A stretch of 64,000 nt of DNA from Sabellastarte sp. h YS-2021 (GCA_964017235.1 OZ024938.1:57403816-57467815), one strand, 5' to 3'; shown: positions 43,501 to 52,850, counted from the stretch's first letter. Made by a program: numbers and translations. The notes: a model not told the origin generated them from the letters alone.

Positions 43501-45775
43501 CAGGAGTAATATGACTGGTTTTTGAAACGGCAAACTGTAAGGACTCCAATAAAGTACATTAGGAATAACCATATTAAATGTGTTAGTCTATCTAAATTGT
43601 TAAATATCATAAACATGGATTATTTAGAAAATTTGACAATGAAAGGCTAATTAATTAATTAATAGCTTTGCTTTTCATTTTATGAATCCCTTAAGCAACA
43701 GCACAACATAAACAAGGGCCTGTTTGAATAGACGACAGTAAAAAAAAGTTAATTGATAATTTTGTTTAATGTTTGTTTTGCATCTTCTGAGATACATCAC
43801 AACACAAATATGCTTCAAAAAGCACAGAGAACTAGACTACACAGAGCCTAATTATGATTATCTGTAAATTCTGTGACATTGATAAAGGATGACATCTATC
43901 ATGATATGTCGCCATTATCATAATTATAGGAAAATATTAGCCTTGCTGAAGGCTCAAGTTTCTTTGCAGTTGGGAAAACTTTTGAGTTCAGAAAATGAAG
44001 TTTCAGTTTATATAATGTACTCACACATGTACTAGCTTTTTATATTAGCATACAGCTCTGTCTGATAAGCTTATATCGCCTAACATATACGAGTGCTTTA
44101 TGGATACTGGATATCTGCGTGCATGTTTGAAAAAGATATCATGCAAATTTGAGCTTTAAACCAGGCTAGGAAAATAGGTCAATACATAAACACAGTCACT
44201 TTATTGCATATCATTTCAAGGATTTCACACACATACATATATGGTTAATCTTGCTTCAAATATTTTATATCTCACAATGTTCTTGGGAAAGTTTGATACA
44301 GCATAATTTAGCTGTGAATCAAACTTCAGTAATACAGGTCAATGAGCTCGCTTGCCAGGTATTATTTCACACTTAGGCCACTCCCACATACTCTATCGAT
44401 ACATGCATCAAAATATTAGGAAGCATCCCCTTAAAACCCTAAAGTCTTCATCATTTTTATTATTAAAGTTATTATCTACCATGCACAGAATTTCACCTAA
44501 GTACTGGGAAATATATCGGAGAGGCTCCAGCTTTAAATGGGGGGGGGGGGGGGGGGGGGGTCACCTATTCCGTAGCATATATGTCATCCAGTGCAGGCTG
44601 ATCAACTTTTAAATCTGTGTTTGTTACTTTAGGTTCACTGTCGAACCCCTGACAATTTCAAGGGTGGGGGAGGGGTTCAAACCTCCCTGAAGCTTCCCTC
44701 TGGATCCGCTAGTGTATATATCATAGAGAGGTAGCCAGTAACATTTTAAAGCCTGTATTAATTTTCTGTTTTGTTATACAAAGGTCACACCTTTTCTATG
44801 TTTGAGTCACCAGCTATTGAATTGGATTCTGATGTTGTGCCTTGACGTCTGCCCAGTACAGAATAGAATAAACTACATCCGTGTGGGCTTGTGTACTTTT
44901 GGTTGTGTTCAGTTGTGATTTGTTGTGGTGTGTTCTACTTGACCTTTGGGGTCAGGGTTCAAATCTGTCTGTCCCTCAATAGGCTTGTATTTTATTAAGG
45001 TTTCGTCTTTGGTTTTGTGCCTAGTGGCCTAATTATTAATTGTTACACTCGGTCTTGCTACTTGGGAATACTGAATTTGTCTTGAATTAAACTGCCCGTC
45101 AGGTTCAGAATTGTGACCTTAGCCTTTGACCTTTGGGGTGGGGAATGCAATAGGATTCACATTTGGGTATGAAAACTTATGTATGACCCGGATATGATTA
45201 TCCATTCAGAGCATGTTGCATTAGCTGCTGTGACCTCTCTTGAGCTGTATTAAAAGATACATGCTCAAGAGGCAATGGAGAAGGCTGAGATGGATCTAAA
45301 GCGGGGCTTCTTTGGAGCTTGCTTCCTTTTGGAGCTGTAAGGAAGAGATTATCAACCAGAAAGCAAGTGAATGAGTATTTGACCATAAGGAAAGGTGTGA
45401 ACGGGTCATTTTATGTCAAAGATTTTTTGTGAGGTGCCAATAATGTCAGCCATAACAGATTTCGTGTGGAAATTTACTTTGTCATTTAAACTCCCCCCTT
45501 GATATATTTAAAAATTCATATTGCCTTCTTGTGTTACGATTTGATGAAAAACTCAACTTCTCTATTTGTATTCCTGGAAACACCTTTGCTTTCACACATT
45601 AAGTCTAGTTGAGCTTTAAATATCTACATATGATAGGAAAAGTTCCCAAATGACATTTCGCAAAAAATATCATTAATAAAGATGTCAATATTCTGTTTTC
45701 TCTCTGTCTTTTTAATCATAATTAAAATAAATCCATATTTAAAGAAATAATGCAACAAAGGCTGTCCTATATCTA

Positions 45776-45807
<32 letters not shown>

Positions 45808-46470
45808 TCAGTGGATATAAAAATTTCATTTTTTAACTTGATATTTCTCTGGCATTTCTGTACGGATTTTTTATATTATATAAGTAAAAATTATACTAAC
45901 AGACCTTTCGCTCATATTTTTGGTAGCATAATTGTGGATATATATCAAGTTAAAAAAATTGAGAAATCTCAAATTATAAACTTACATGTCGTCTGCAACA
46001 GCTTCCTTGCATAGGTAATTTTTTTTTGGTGCTACATATAAGCCCATTATATTGAACTCACTGAGGCTTGTTTCTGGCCTGATGCATTTCATATTTTGAT
46101 AGCATCAATAAGCCGGGATTAATATTACATGGGGCACGTTTTACAAAACACAGACAGTATTTTTGTAATGTTTAAGTAACCTGCCATGACCTCTCACATA
46201 CTAAGCCAAAATGTACATGTCAGAGCAATGAAGATGATGGCGGAATGGCTGTACAGGGCAACTCATTTTTTTAACATGTACTACTCAAATAAAAGACCCA
46301 TTTGAGAACATTAAACTACACATACAAATATTACACTTAAAAATATTTCAACACTTACCAGTAGTAATCCTTGATTGTTTTATAGTAAACACATAAACAC
46401 TGCAGATTAAAATTAAGAGATATAAGCAAATCCCTTGCCCAACGGTATTTTTCAGCTTACCAATGACCAT
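28420..46470 (-). CDS. Gene B: GT49-family (B4GAT1/LARGE-like) type II glycosyltransferase, 9 exons
   Basis: Minus-strand exons: 46359-46470, 39194-39346, 38103-38953, 37416-37574, 36256-36362, 35141-35216, 34647-34774, 29778-29870, 28420-28543. They sum to 1803 nt, exactly 601 codons, ending in TAA. Residues 14-30 (ICLYLLILICSVYVFTI) form a signal anchor, so a Golgi type II protein is expected. A Ser/Thr-rich stem with several N-x-S/T sequons (NAT, NIT, NVT, NKT, NVS) precedes the GT49 domain: VIPRFFGSC, WGGFISLALY, INTLRNVAI, the intact metal motif MIDADFMPH (D399-A-D401), AFIIPAFG, QYKSSYEPYYVV and FEVLPDVFITHTKH. Family role: glucuronyl transfer in O-mannosyl glycan elongation; the substrate here is inferred only. 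The first intron (7 kb) carries a nested Penelope/MITE insertion. It lies upstream of gene A in tandem. Confidence 0.85.
28590..29030. repeat. Dispersed 'acaagagccgtc' type repeat
   Basis: AACAAGAGCCGTCAAAGAGT followed by GTGCAGACTAGCGCCAAGGC and an ACAAACAGAATCCAAACATA block. Similar pieces at 26712, 30660-30800, 52000-52240 and 53768. Non-coding. Confidence 0.45.
29438..29455 (+). repeat. G18 homopolymer
   Basis: Run of 18 G after ATGCC. Polymorphic and assembly-error prone. Confidence 0.9.
29778..29870 (-). CDS. Gene B exon 8
   Basis: 93 nt, acceptor TTGCATTTAG, donor CAA|GTAAGT. Encodes FTFEVLPDVFITHTKHDR and a His/Lys-rich tail. Separated from exon 7 by a 4.8 kb SINE-rich intron. Confidence 0.82.
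29881..30360. other. Unassigned intron sequence
   Basis: Nothing recognised apart from short AT-rich stretches. Confidence 0.35.
30405..30531 (-). mobile_element. SINE S1, 5' half
   Basis: Minus strand: GGGCCACGATGGCAGAGTAG (box A region), CTGACATTGGGGTTTGCTTC (box B region), then GAAAGCTGGTAGTTGCTTGC and TTGGTCGGCAGTTTACAATA. 3' tail missing. Confidence 0.7.
31192..31342 (+). mobile_element. tRNA-derived SINE, family S2
   Basis: GAGTTAGCAGGGTTGGCATC, CTGTGTGGGTTTGACTACTA, GTCCCAATATGACTCTGGCT and AAAGCCCCAACTTTGACC. A short (GT)n run lies at 31444-31460. 31345-32110 is otherwise unassigned. Confidence 0.7.
32113..32333 (-). mobile_element. tRNA-derived SINE, family S1
   Basis: Minus strand: GGGGGCCACAGTGGTGCAGC head, GAAAGTTGGTAGTTGCTTAC, GAACCTTGACCAACTGTATG, and the tail ATGACCTATACAGTGCTGAA ending in AAATAAATTAATAA. 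Confidence 0.75.
32490..32702 (+). mobile_element. SINE S1, head-truncated, long A-rich tail
   Basis: Starts at box B (GGGGTTCGGTTCCCAGCACG) and runs through GTAAAACCCCAAATAAATAA with an extended (AAAT)n tail. It lies 157 bp from the previous copy in opposite orientation. Confidence 0.75.
32703..33890. other. Unassigned intron sequence
   Basis: No coding frame or repeat I recognise. Confidence 0.35.
33897..34108 (+). mobile_element. tRNA-derived SINE, family S1
   Basis: GCTGTGCCACGGTGGTGCCT head, AAAGTTGAAAGTTGCTTACA, GTATGTACTGGTTTCCTCTG and a decayed tail (CAAACAAATAAAAAAAAT-like). Confidence 0.65.
34393..34620 (+). mobile_element. tRNA-derived SINE, family S1
   Basis: GGCCATGGTGGCACAATGGC head, GCGAAAGCTGGAAGTTGGTC, TTGTATTGGTTTCCTCTGCC and tail CACTAAATAAATAAATG. 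It ends about 27 bp from gene B exon 7. Confidence 0.65.
34647..34774 (-). CDS. Gene B exon 7
   Basis: 128 nt, acceptor CATTTTAG, donor AGG|GTAGGT. Encodes VQYKSSYEPYYVVDRRKSP then YYPEEFAFGTMDKSSHAFL. Confidence 0.88.
34818..34955 (+). mobile_element. tRNA-derived SINE, family S2 (degraded)
   Basis: GGCCCCCAGTGGCCTATGCA, GTGGCATCTAATCACAGGCT and AAAACCACAACTTTGAAC. Confidence 0.55.
35141..35216 (-). CDS. Gene B exon 6
   Basis: 76 nt, acceptor CTCTTTTCAG, donor AAG|GTCAGT. Encodes DTKTFKQGHLTTDYTKWL and KEESPYK. Confidence 0.87.
35371..35672. mobile_element. Palindromic MITE, GGATTAA family
   Basis: Ends CAGTGTCCGTATTCGCAAAA and TTTTCTGAATATGGGCCCA. The interior repeats TTAATCC/GGATTAA and TAAGCTAAG words. 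Shares its terminal style with 12552-12966 but not its word. Confidence 0.7.
35690..35785 (-). mobile_element. SINE S2 head fragment
   Basis: Minus strand: GACTTAGTGGCAAGCAAGTT and GTGTGGGTTTGACTCCTAA; the 3' part is missing. 35800-36250 holds nothing else. Confidence 0.5.
36256..36362 (-). CDS. Gene B exon 5
   Basis: 107 nt, acceptor CCTTGCAG, donor CA|GTAAGT. Encodes AFIIPAFGVKSGDPVFPQ then KTELEKLWKKKMIVPI. Confidence 0.88.
36840..36957 (+). mobile_element. SINE S2, head-truncated
   Basis: GTGTGAGGGTTCGACTCCTG, GACCTGTCCAAATATGACCC, GGTGTAAAACCCCAAATTTG. Confidence 0.65.
37094..37329 (+). mobile_element. tRNA-derived SINE, family S1, full length
   Basis: GGGGGCCACGGTGGAAGAGT (box A), GAGGCCGGGGTTTGGTTTCC (box B), GGTAGTTGCTTGCCGTTGGT, GTACAGAACCCTGACGAACT and tail AAATCCCAAATAAATAAATA. 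It sits 87 bp from gene B exon 4. Confidence 0.8.
37416..37574 (-). CDS. Gene B exon 4 (metal-motif exon)
   Basis: 159 nt, phase 0 at both ends, acceptor ATTTCACAG and donor ACA|GTAAGT. Encodes SSSQYSINTLRNVAIRYA, IIFMIDADFMPHHGLL and MNRSGGENLT. D-A-D intact. Confidence 0.9.
37575..38095. other. Gene B intron 3, no feature seen
   Basis: AT-rich; nothing recognised besides splice sites. Confidence 0.4.
38103..38953 (-). CDS. Gene B exon 3 (stem and start of GT49 domain)
   Basis: 851 nt, acceptor TCTTCTAG and donor CAC|GTGAGT. First half Ser/Thr-rich stem with N-glycosylation sequons; then PKLSHVFFQTWVPYIG, VIPRFFGSCYG, DVSLVLHMDHSTDYW, WGGFISLALYIKDEP and RLCVHILRTHH. Confidence 0.88.
39194..39346 (-). 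CDS. Gene B exon 2
   Basis: 153 nt, phase 1 to 1, acceptor TTTTTTTCCAG, weak donor ACA|GTTTGA. Encodes AYWVWIGPDELLCLTHRA and GLEKFLWWELY. Joined to exon 3 it gives ELYMIIKEEN, which lines up with ALEHLLSLEC..LVLEKQ inside gene A exon 3, supporting the join. Confidence 0.6.
40066..40610. mobile_element. Palindromic MITE, TTAAGTC family (diverged)
   Basis: Right end TTTGTGAAACCGGCCCCAG. The interior has TAAGTC/CTTAGAC words and the conserved GAAATGGCTGAAAAGGAAGG block. The left end is eroded. It lies 37 bp from the next MITE. Confidence 0.65.
40973..42961 (+). mobile_element. Penelope-like retroelement (5'-truncated) with 15-bp target duplication
   Basis: TGTTCTGTATAATTA occurs at 40958-40972 and 42962-42976, marking the insertion. 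Coding similarity starts near 41932. 40973-41931 upstream is not recognisable; it contains a short G run (41147-41159) and may be an inverted 5' segment, which is common in such copies. 41041-41650 is AT-rich and gene-free. Confidence 0.85.
41932..42901 (+). pseudogene. Penelope-like element ORF: RT thumb, linker and GIY-YIG endonuclease
   Basis: Residues show the end of the RT (TTLYEKPTDTHLYLHYTSS, then KGPYGQFLRLRRICTF), the linker with a CTRLGKCTYCPLM Cys cluster, and the GIY-YIG nuclease block NVIYLITCTKCQKQYVGET followed by LRKRMYEHK. In this family the endonuclease nicks the target to prime reverse transcription. The RT catalytic core is missing (5' truncation). The frame shifts by one base at about 42768, after which FSVLEWCTPKFE and RRRIELSWIFKLHSLHP continue the normal C-terminus to TGA at 42899-42901. 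Confidence 0.88.
43240..44530. other. Gene B intron 1, unassigned
   Basis: AT-rich with no coding frame, SINE or MITE recognised. Confidence 0.35.
44539..44560 (+). repeat. G22 homopolymer
   Basis: Preceded by TTTAAAT, followed by TCACC. At 44640-44720 a GGGGGAGGGGTTCAAACCTC stretch resembles the end of a dispersed repeat. Confidence 0.9.
45600..46000. repeat. AT-rich dispersed repeat with internal G29 run
   Basis: Shares GGATATAAAAATTTCATTTT and TTAACTTGATATTTCTC with 23385-23450 and 24385-24540. A run of 29 G occupies 45777-45805. Confidence 0.55.
46359..46470 (-). CDS. Gene B exon 1 (signal anchor)
   Basis: ATG at 46470. Encodes MVIGKLKNTVGQG then a hydrophobic run and KQSRITT, ending phase 1 at donor ACTG|GTAAGT. 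Phase and anchor match gene A exon 1. 46471-47035 upstream shows no recognised feature or clear promoter motif. Confidence 0.7.
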
Positions 46471-47035
46471 GATGAAACAATTCACAATTGAAACTATCCT
46501 ACTACACCAACCAAAGTCACAACGCTTACTGATGGGATTCAGAAAACGACGATATCACTCGTGATTTACCAATTATCAACTAGTCTTTCCGTTGGCGTAC
46601 CATTTCTACAGTATTGTGATTTGAGTATCATTGTAAAATGATCCCTGTAGAACTTAAATGTTTTCCTCTTCAAAAGTCTTCCCCCCAAAATAAATTTGAT
46701 CTCAAATCTGGGATTTTGTCTTCAATGTTAAATTTTGTCTGTTACAAGCTGATATCTGATGCAATGATGAAGATATCACATACCGATTATTTAATCCATT
46801 GATATCAAAATATATATGAAATACTAGATGTGTTGTTAAGGTTTAAAGTAAAAAAAACACCAAAAAATTAGTCACATAAACTGATAAAAGCCAATGATGA
46901 TGATCCCCGTGTTGATCTCTAAATGAAAAATTAGATTAATAGATTATAAGTGAGAGGTATGACTCCCCTCAATACGAGAAATTCACACCATCGCAAAAAC
47001 TGTCTTACGCCATGGTCACAAAGTTCTGTGCTGAC

Positions 47036-47225
47036 CTCAAGAGATACATTACAAGCCATAATATTTAACTTATCCCGGGTTGTTTGCTGATGCCCAGCAG
47101 TTTCCAGTGCAAAATCTTGACGTATTAGAACATACTGGTTTACTATGCCTTTAAAACTACTTGTCGCGATGTCGCCTATACTAATGGGTTAAAAGCAACA
47201 TTAAACCTTAATAAATAAATAAATA
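47036..47225 (+). mobile_element. SINE S1, diverged, head-truncated
   Basis: GATGCCCAGCAGTTTCCAGT, ACATACTGGTTTACTATGCC, GCGATGTCGCCTATACTAAT and tail ACCTTAATAAATAAATAAAT. Confidence 0.55.
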
Positions 47226-47904
47226 ATCAAGTACCTTGTCTGGGCTCATTTTGTGGCTGTTTCATATTTTGGTAGTATCCATTAAGCTTCATAAGTCAGA
47301 ATTAGTATTAAAGTAGGATTGCATACATACAAAATGTTTGAAAACCCTGTGTTGAGCTCTCATGTACATGGCAAAAAGGTGGAGAGGCATGAATGCTGTA
47401 CGGGGTGGCACTTGTAAACAGGCAGTACCAACATACTCACCTCATTTAGAGAGCAGCTCAAATATGAATTACGACCATGTAGAACTATGTGTCCATGTCT
47501 TTATTTGGCAATAATTGGCAACAATTATTACTGTTATAGGCCATTTTCTTTAATATGTCACAGGAATTTAGTCTCTTTTGCTTCTTAACTGTTTACAAGC
47601 ATGTCCCAATCTAAATTCCCCTAGTAGCGAAATTGTCATTCCTTACTGTAACAAAACTGAAAGACTGGTGATTAAAGAGTTAAGGCCATATATAGCTGTT
47701 TGTCATTATAGCAACTGTCACATATTATTTGGCTTTTGTCATAGTTGTTAAGATACCCTGACTAACACAGATTCTGAATCATTCTTGTTTTCTAGTCTTT
47801 TTATATGAATACTACAAATAAGTCCAACACTATAAATGGTTTCCCTTTTGCAAGATGTATCGAAGTCCAATATATTGGACTGAAGATATCCACAAAGAAA
47901 TAAC

Positions 47905-48235
47905 AAGCCTAAACAATGACAAACTACTTGTCTTTCAGCCATTCTGTTGGTCCTTTCACAAATCAGTGAAACAATTGGGATTAAGTTTGGCTGATGATAT
48001 GCACAATGTGTTGCATGAGTTGCCAAAGGAAATCTAGGTCCCATCCTCTATTGCCAGTTGAGAAAGAAATTTAAATCTTAGCTCTTTTTAAAGCATATTG
48101 CCCTTGCCCTGTTTGTTTGCCTTGTGCATCCTTGGTACTGACCGTTTTTCTCATCAGCAGATTTGGAAATTAGAATTTGTTCTTGGAGGCTGTGAATGAC
48201 TTGGAGTCTGTTTAGCAGAGATTAAGATTAATATG
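47905..48235 (+). pseudogene. CR1/L2-like LINE C-terminal remnant and 3' UTR
   Basis: Translation SFHKSVKQLGLSLADDMHN and VLHELPKEI mirrors the C-terminus of the 62 kb LINE (STKQFGLSFAYDAPKIWNEL). The 3' end GCAGAGATTAAGATTAATAT matches its UTR end. 47226-47900 shows nothing else. Confidence 0.65.
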
Positions 48236-48739
48236 AATTGGCTAAACCTAGGTCATACTTTTCCATGCTGGGTCATGAGCTTCAAACCAATGGGGTTATC
48301 TTCAGTCAGTTGTGGTTCAGTCTGCCTCTTATTTGGATACGACCCATTTCGTGGGGTACATACTAGAGGGGTCAAGTGGATGGGATGGATATACCACACA
48401 AATTGTTCTTCAATGTATACCAGATCTGATGTCTGTTTTCTGTGGCATAAGGACGGGGTCGTAAAGTGAAAACAAACACTTACAGAAACGACCAGACGGA
48501 AATGTGTGACCTAGACATTAGAACAACAAGTATAATTCTCTGTTCTAAAATGATCATATTCTTACAGTGCAACCTAATTCACCCATAAAAAGGTGATATC
48601 TTCAGGGAAGTAACATCTAGAGTTTCAAAGTTGTAATCTCACAATCTAAATTTGCACGGACAGCACACACTTTTAATTTTGCATGTGAAAGATATTGCAA
48701 AAATAGAAAATCAAGTGCATTGCCCTTGTAACTGTTCAA

Positions 48740-48970
48740 AGGGGCCACGGTGGCAGAGTGGTAACACTCTCACCTCCCAACTCTGAGACCGGGGTTCGGT
48801 TCCCGGCACGGCCTCAAGTGGGAAAGCTGGTAGTTGCTTGCCGTTGGTCGACAGTTTACAGTACAGAACGCTAACGAACTATATGTACTGGTTTCCTCTG
48901 CCCTTCTAACTACCCATCATGATATGACCTGTATAGTGTTGAAAGCAACATAAAACCCCAAATAAATAAA
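48740..48970 (+). mobile_element. tRNA-derived SINE, family S1, full length with 14-bp target duplication
   Basis: Head GGGGCCACGGTGGCAGAGTG (box A TGGCAGAGTGG), box B GGTTCGGTTCC, body GGGAAAGCTGGTAGTTGCTT and GTACTGGTTTCCTCTGCCCT, tail ATAAAACCCCAAATAAATAA. TTGTAACTGTTCAA flanks it at 48726-48739 and 48971-48984. This is the reference copy for S1. 48985-49870 is unassigned. Confidence 0.92.
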
Positions 48971-49875
48971 TTGTAACTGTTCAAGTACTGAATAATATAT
49001 CTGGTGGTCAGAAATCTTCCTGGAATTCTCTTCATAAAACATAGCTGAGCTATTTACTGAATCCTTGGTTCTTTTGCACATGTATTATAATAGATCATTC
49101 TGTTCAAATCATGGAGATTATCACTTTGATCAGTGTTTTATGAAAAGATGCCAACTCTTAGAAAAAAAAATTAGAAACTGATCTACTGATGTCAAAAAGT
49201 AGCTGTCTTATAAAGCCTTTTTTCTCATCACATAAATGTGAAACTACAATTCATTCTTGCCTCTCAAGGCTTAGAATCTACTTTTTTAGTTGTGATTAAA
49301 AAAAATTGTGGGGAGTTTGAATCCTGGGCTCTAAAATGACATTATTCCTTACTTATCTCAATTGCTTCTAAGACGGGAAAGTGGCAATAGCTATTACGAC
49401 TCAGCCATTACTAGCAGGGGATTTCTCAAAGTGGGTCACACTATGTAAATATATTAAATGAAGGGCTTTTATATGACCCTAATCTTCGTATTTGCACACA
49501 CAAAAAAGGAAAAGCAGGTTAAATGATTCTAAGAGGTTCAGCTGAGTGAATGTATTTCTGGAAGTTGTTTCTGCTTCCGGATGTAACTCCCACAAAATGT
49601 TCACTTAGCCTGGTGCAATATCTCAATGTGTACATGACCTGTATAAATATATTACATTACACATATACAATCAAATAAATCATGCCAATAGAAAATACAA
49701 GCAAAACTAGAATGCATTACAGTAAAAACAACGATAACTGTAGTCCACATTAAGCAATCAAGGATAAGAAAAGCAAATATATCACCACTCCTGTAGTTAA
49801 CCATGATAAGATGACTCTCCATATATGAAGTGTATACACATACTAGTGTTGTTATCTGTGCCCTTCCTTTATGTC

Positions 49876-50015
49876 TTTGGTGGCCTAGTGCTTAGCAAGT
49901 ATGGTATTCAATGATAGGCTGTCACCTCTGTGTCACCCACAAGTGACAGATGCTGTGGACCTGTCCCAATATAACCCTGGCTGTTGAACGAGATGTAAAA
50001 AGGCCCTAACTTTGA
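49876..50015 (+). mobile_element. tRNA-derived SINE, family S2
   Basis: GGTGGCCTAGTGCTTAGCAA (box A), GGACCTGTCCCAATATAACC, CTGGCTGTTGAACGAGATGT. Box B region shortened. Confidence 0.7.
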
Positions 50016-50779
50016 CTGTCATTTTCTTTTTATAACATCCATTATTTTTTGTTTCAAATATTTACCACCTGTTACCTTAACCTCTTACCAAAGAGGTTAT
50101 GTGGTTGCTAGATTGTGCTTGTCACTGTGGGTTTAGCATTTTTTATTTTATTTCATAATGGATCGTCACTTAAAACTTCAATTTTACACGGTTGTTGGGT
50201 CTGTATCAGTTTTTAATTGTCATTTTATATAAATTTTACCTTAGTAATATCACTGTCTGCTCATATTACCCCTGTAAAGATGCCAGAGTTGTAAAAAGTG
50301 GCCCTTTCGGGTATTATCACTTACCAGACATTTCCCGCGGATCACACATGCTGTTTTGACATTCTGATATATTGCAGTAATTTAACCAAATAATATTCAG
50401 TAGATTACATGAATGTTCTGACATTTGGACATACTCTAAGAGTTCAATCATAAAACATTCAATACATCAAAATCACACCTCATTATTCCACTTGCAAATT
50501 TTTGTTGACATATTAAATTTTCTATATTAATCCTGCACCAATGTTTCACTGTTCTTAACCAACTCATGTATGGTTTGCAGTATAGACAGGTTAGTACACA
50601 GGAAAGGTAGGTTCACCTTTTTCTAGTTTTATTTTTTGGTATTCCTTTTGGACATGTATTGCACATTCTGGTTCTGTCTCTACTTTCTGCTGGTTGCTCA
50701 GGCAACCAACACCACCAGTGACAACCCTTCTACATTACCAATAGATGTTGCCTCAAGTTTGCATTTCTCTTTCCCTGCC

Positions 50780-51860
50780 TTTAGCACCATACAATTTGAG
50801 TCTGTCTGTCATTCATCCATGTCACTCCATTTCTTCAAAAACTACACTGGCTCCCCATTATGTGGGTGTTCCACCACATGACTAAGGCTCCCGATTAAGG
50901 GTTTTTGAGGGTCGGTTTGAAAAATTTCCTTAGTCCCAGGCGTCCTGTAAGGGTCAGTTGTGGTCGGTTGGGGCCGTGAGAAATATCAAACATGTTTGAT
51001 ATTTCTCCCGACCCAAACTGATTATTTTTTCCCGCCATAAACAAAATGTCCAGTCCCAGGCTTCCCCAGGCCTCCTCAGACCAAATTTACACAGTCCTAT
51101 GTTGTCCCAGGCTGCCTGCGATCCTTAGTCCCCGACCCTTAGTCCAAGGCCCTTAGTGCCTTAGTCCCAGGCCTCCTGCGACCCTTAGTCCCATTGCAAA
51201 AAAAGAATCGGCCATCTCAGTCTGCGGAAGACTGGGAACGCCTCAGGAGGCCTGAGGATTCCGGGACTTAGTCGTGGGTTAGTCGGGGCTTAGTCCCAGG
51301 AGGCCTGAGAAGTCCTGGGACCCAGTCGGTATGTCTATGACCAGTTCTTGGATCAAACCAACCAGAAAAATGGCTTAGTCGGTTCTTAGTCCCAGACCAG
51401 TCGGGGACTGTCTGGGGCCACCTGGGGCCTCCTCAGGCTTCCTGAGACCGATCTGTACTTAATCCCAGACTGTAATACCGATCGAGTTTTCCCGCCCATT
51501 TTATCTTTTTTTTCACCGACTGTCCACGATTAAGGGTCCCAGACAGAATCGGGGCTTAGTCCTTTGGTGGAACATTATCTGCAATGTTAGAATTTTTTGT
51601 ATTATGCTTTTTCAAAGCCATTATGCACGTATGCTTTATGCTAGGTTCAGTTTGAATATTACCAAATTTTCTTGTGTTATTTGTAGTACAAAAGCCTAAC
51701 AAAAATGGGCACAAATTGCAGATATATGATTATTTTAGGCCTAATCTTAATGGGCTTTCTTAGATTGACACTAGTGTATCAATTTATAGATCTGTGTTAG
51801 GATTTTTGTTCTACTTTTGTATTAATGGTCAAACTCCAGCCCGTTATTTTCTCAATACTT
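50780..51860 (+). pseudogene. Old LINE remnant interrupted by a GC-rich palindromic element
   Basis: Before the insertion CTCCATTTCTTCAAAAACTA then CACTGGCTCCCC matches the CR1/L2 'TPFLKKLHWLP' box; after it AATGGTCAAACTCCAGCCCG reads NGQTPARY. Weak and heavily decayed. 50020-50780 has no other feature. Confidence 0.4.
50867..51574. mobile_element. GC-rich palindromic element, CTTAGTCCC family
   Basis: Ends TGTTCCACCACATGACTAAG and CTTAGTCCTTTGGTGGAACA are inverted repeats. The interior repeats CTTAGTCCCAGG/CCTGGGACTAAG and CTCAGGAGGCCTGAGG words. A perfect 30-bp palindrome lies at 50978-51007, centred on AACATGTT. It is strikingly GC-rich against an AT-rich background and does not encode a protein. 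Confidence 0.8.
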
Positions 51861-52850
51861 GAACATGGTAACTAAATTAAATTAATGTGAAGACGTATCA
51901 AGAATTGTACAAGTTGTCACAAAGAGTATTAGGTGAAGATTCTTTTACCTTCGACTAAAGTGTATTGAATCCATGATAATTAGCTTGGAGACTGTATGCA
52001 ACAACCTGGTTTTTATTTTAACCCTGATACTAAAGCACAGAAAATTCAGCATAGAATCGAACTTTTGTACATTCTGGATTTTTGTTTTAATCTGGGGCAT
52101 GATCAGGATCTTTCTTAAATTTTAATCATGTCTTCCTTTGGTCACAATCCCTACATAAACGATATCAGTAAGATTTGTTCTTTCTTATTGGAATAATCGC
52201 AAACACAGACAGACAGACAGACAGACACAACACTAAACATAACCTACTTGTCAGAAGTAAAAAAACATAGTCTTTCAGATAAAATAGAGCCAAGTGATCT
52301 CATCTCAGGAGAGGATTAGTTGTCTGAGTCGGCCTATCAATTCTCACTGCTTTAAAAGGGTGGTTGGTATTTGACATTTTAAGGAATCATGGCATTTGTG
52401 AGCAGGTCGTACAACTTACCTTTTAAGGACTATGGCAAATCTCTTTTCAATGAATTTTGTTTTCATCATTGGTAAATGGTGCATCCCTGAGAAGTCACTT
52501 AAATTGAAGTGGTCTTATATACCCCCCAAAATAACATTGGTATAATCAATTCAAGGTCACTAAATCAAGAGCATATCAACTAGCAGGGACTTAATGCATT
52601 GTTTGAATGTTATCATAGATAAACCCCAGTGGCCAACCTTGAAGTAAAAAATAGCATCAGAGATGCCTATACACCACAGCCAGGGAAATAGTTTTCCACA
52701 CCATGAGATACAGAAGAAATGAAACAGTACAAAGATGAGGAGACTTTTACAGCAAACAATGTCAGTTATTTAAAGGCCCAAATAATATTAGGAGAGAACA
52801 TAATGTTTAAGAGAGAAAATGTTTATAAATTCTGAAGCTGTAAAATTTAT
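51861..52850. other. Unassigned; includes a dispersed 'acagacagacag' repeat
   Basis: 52000-52240 resembles other ACAGACAGACAG-bearing repeats (GGAATAATCGCAAACACAGA). No gene seen. Confidence 0.35.

Noticed and set aside
45202-45337. Proline-rich minus-strand frame with a very good acceptor, in the right entry phase for gene B
   Set aside because: No donor restores phase 1 before its stop; could be an alternative terminal exon but cannot be supported.
48740-48820. tRNA gene
   Set aside because: Box A and box B are present, but the sequence continues into the shared SINE body and A-rich tail with a target duplication, so it is a SINE head.
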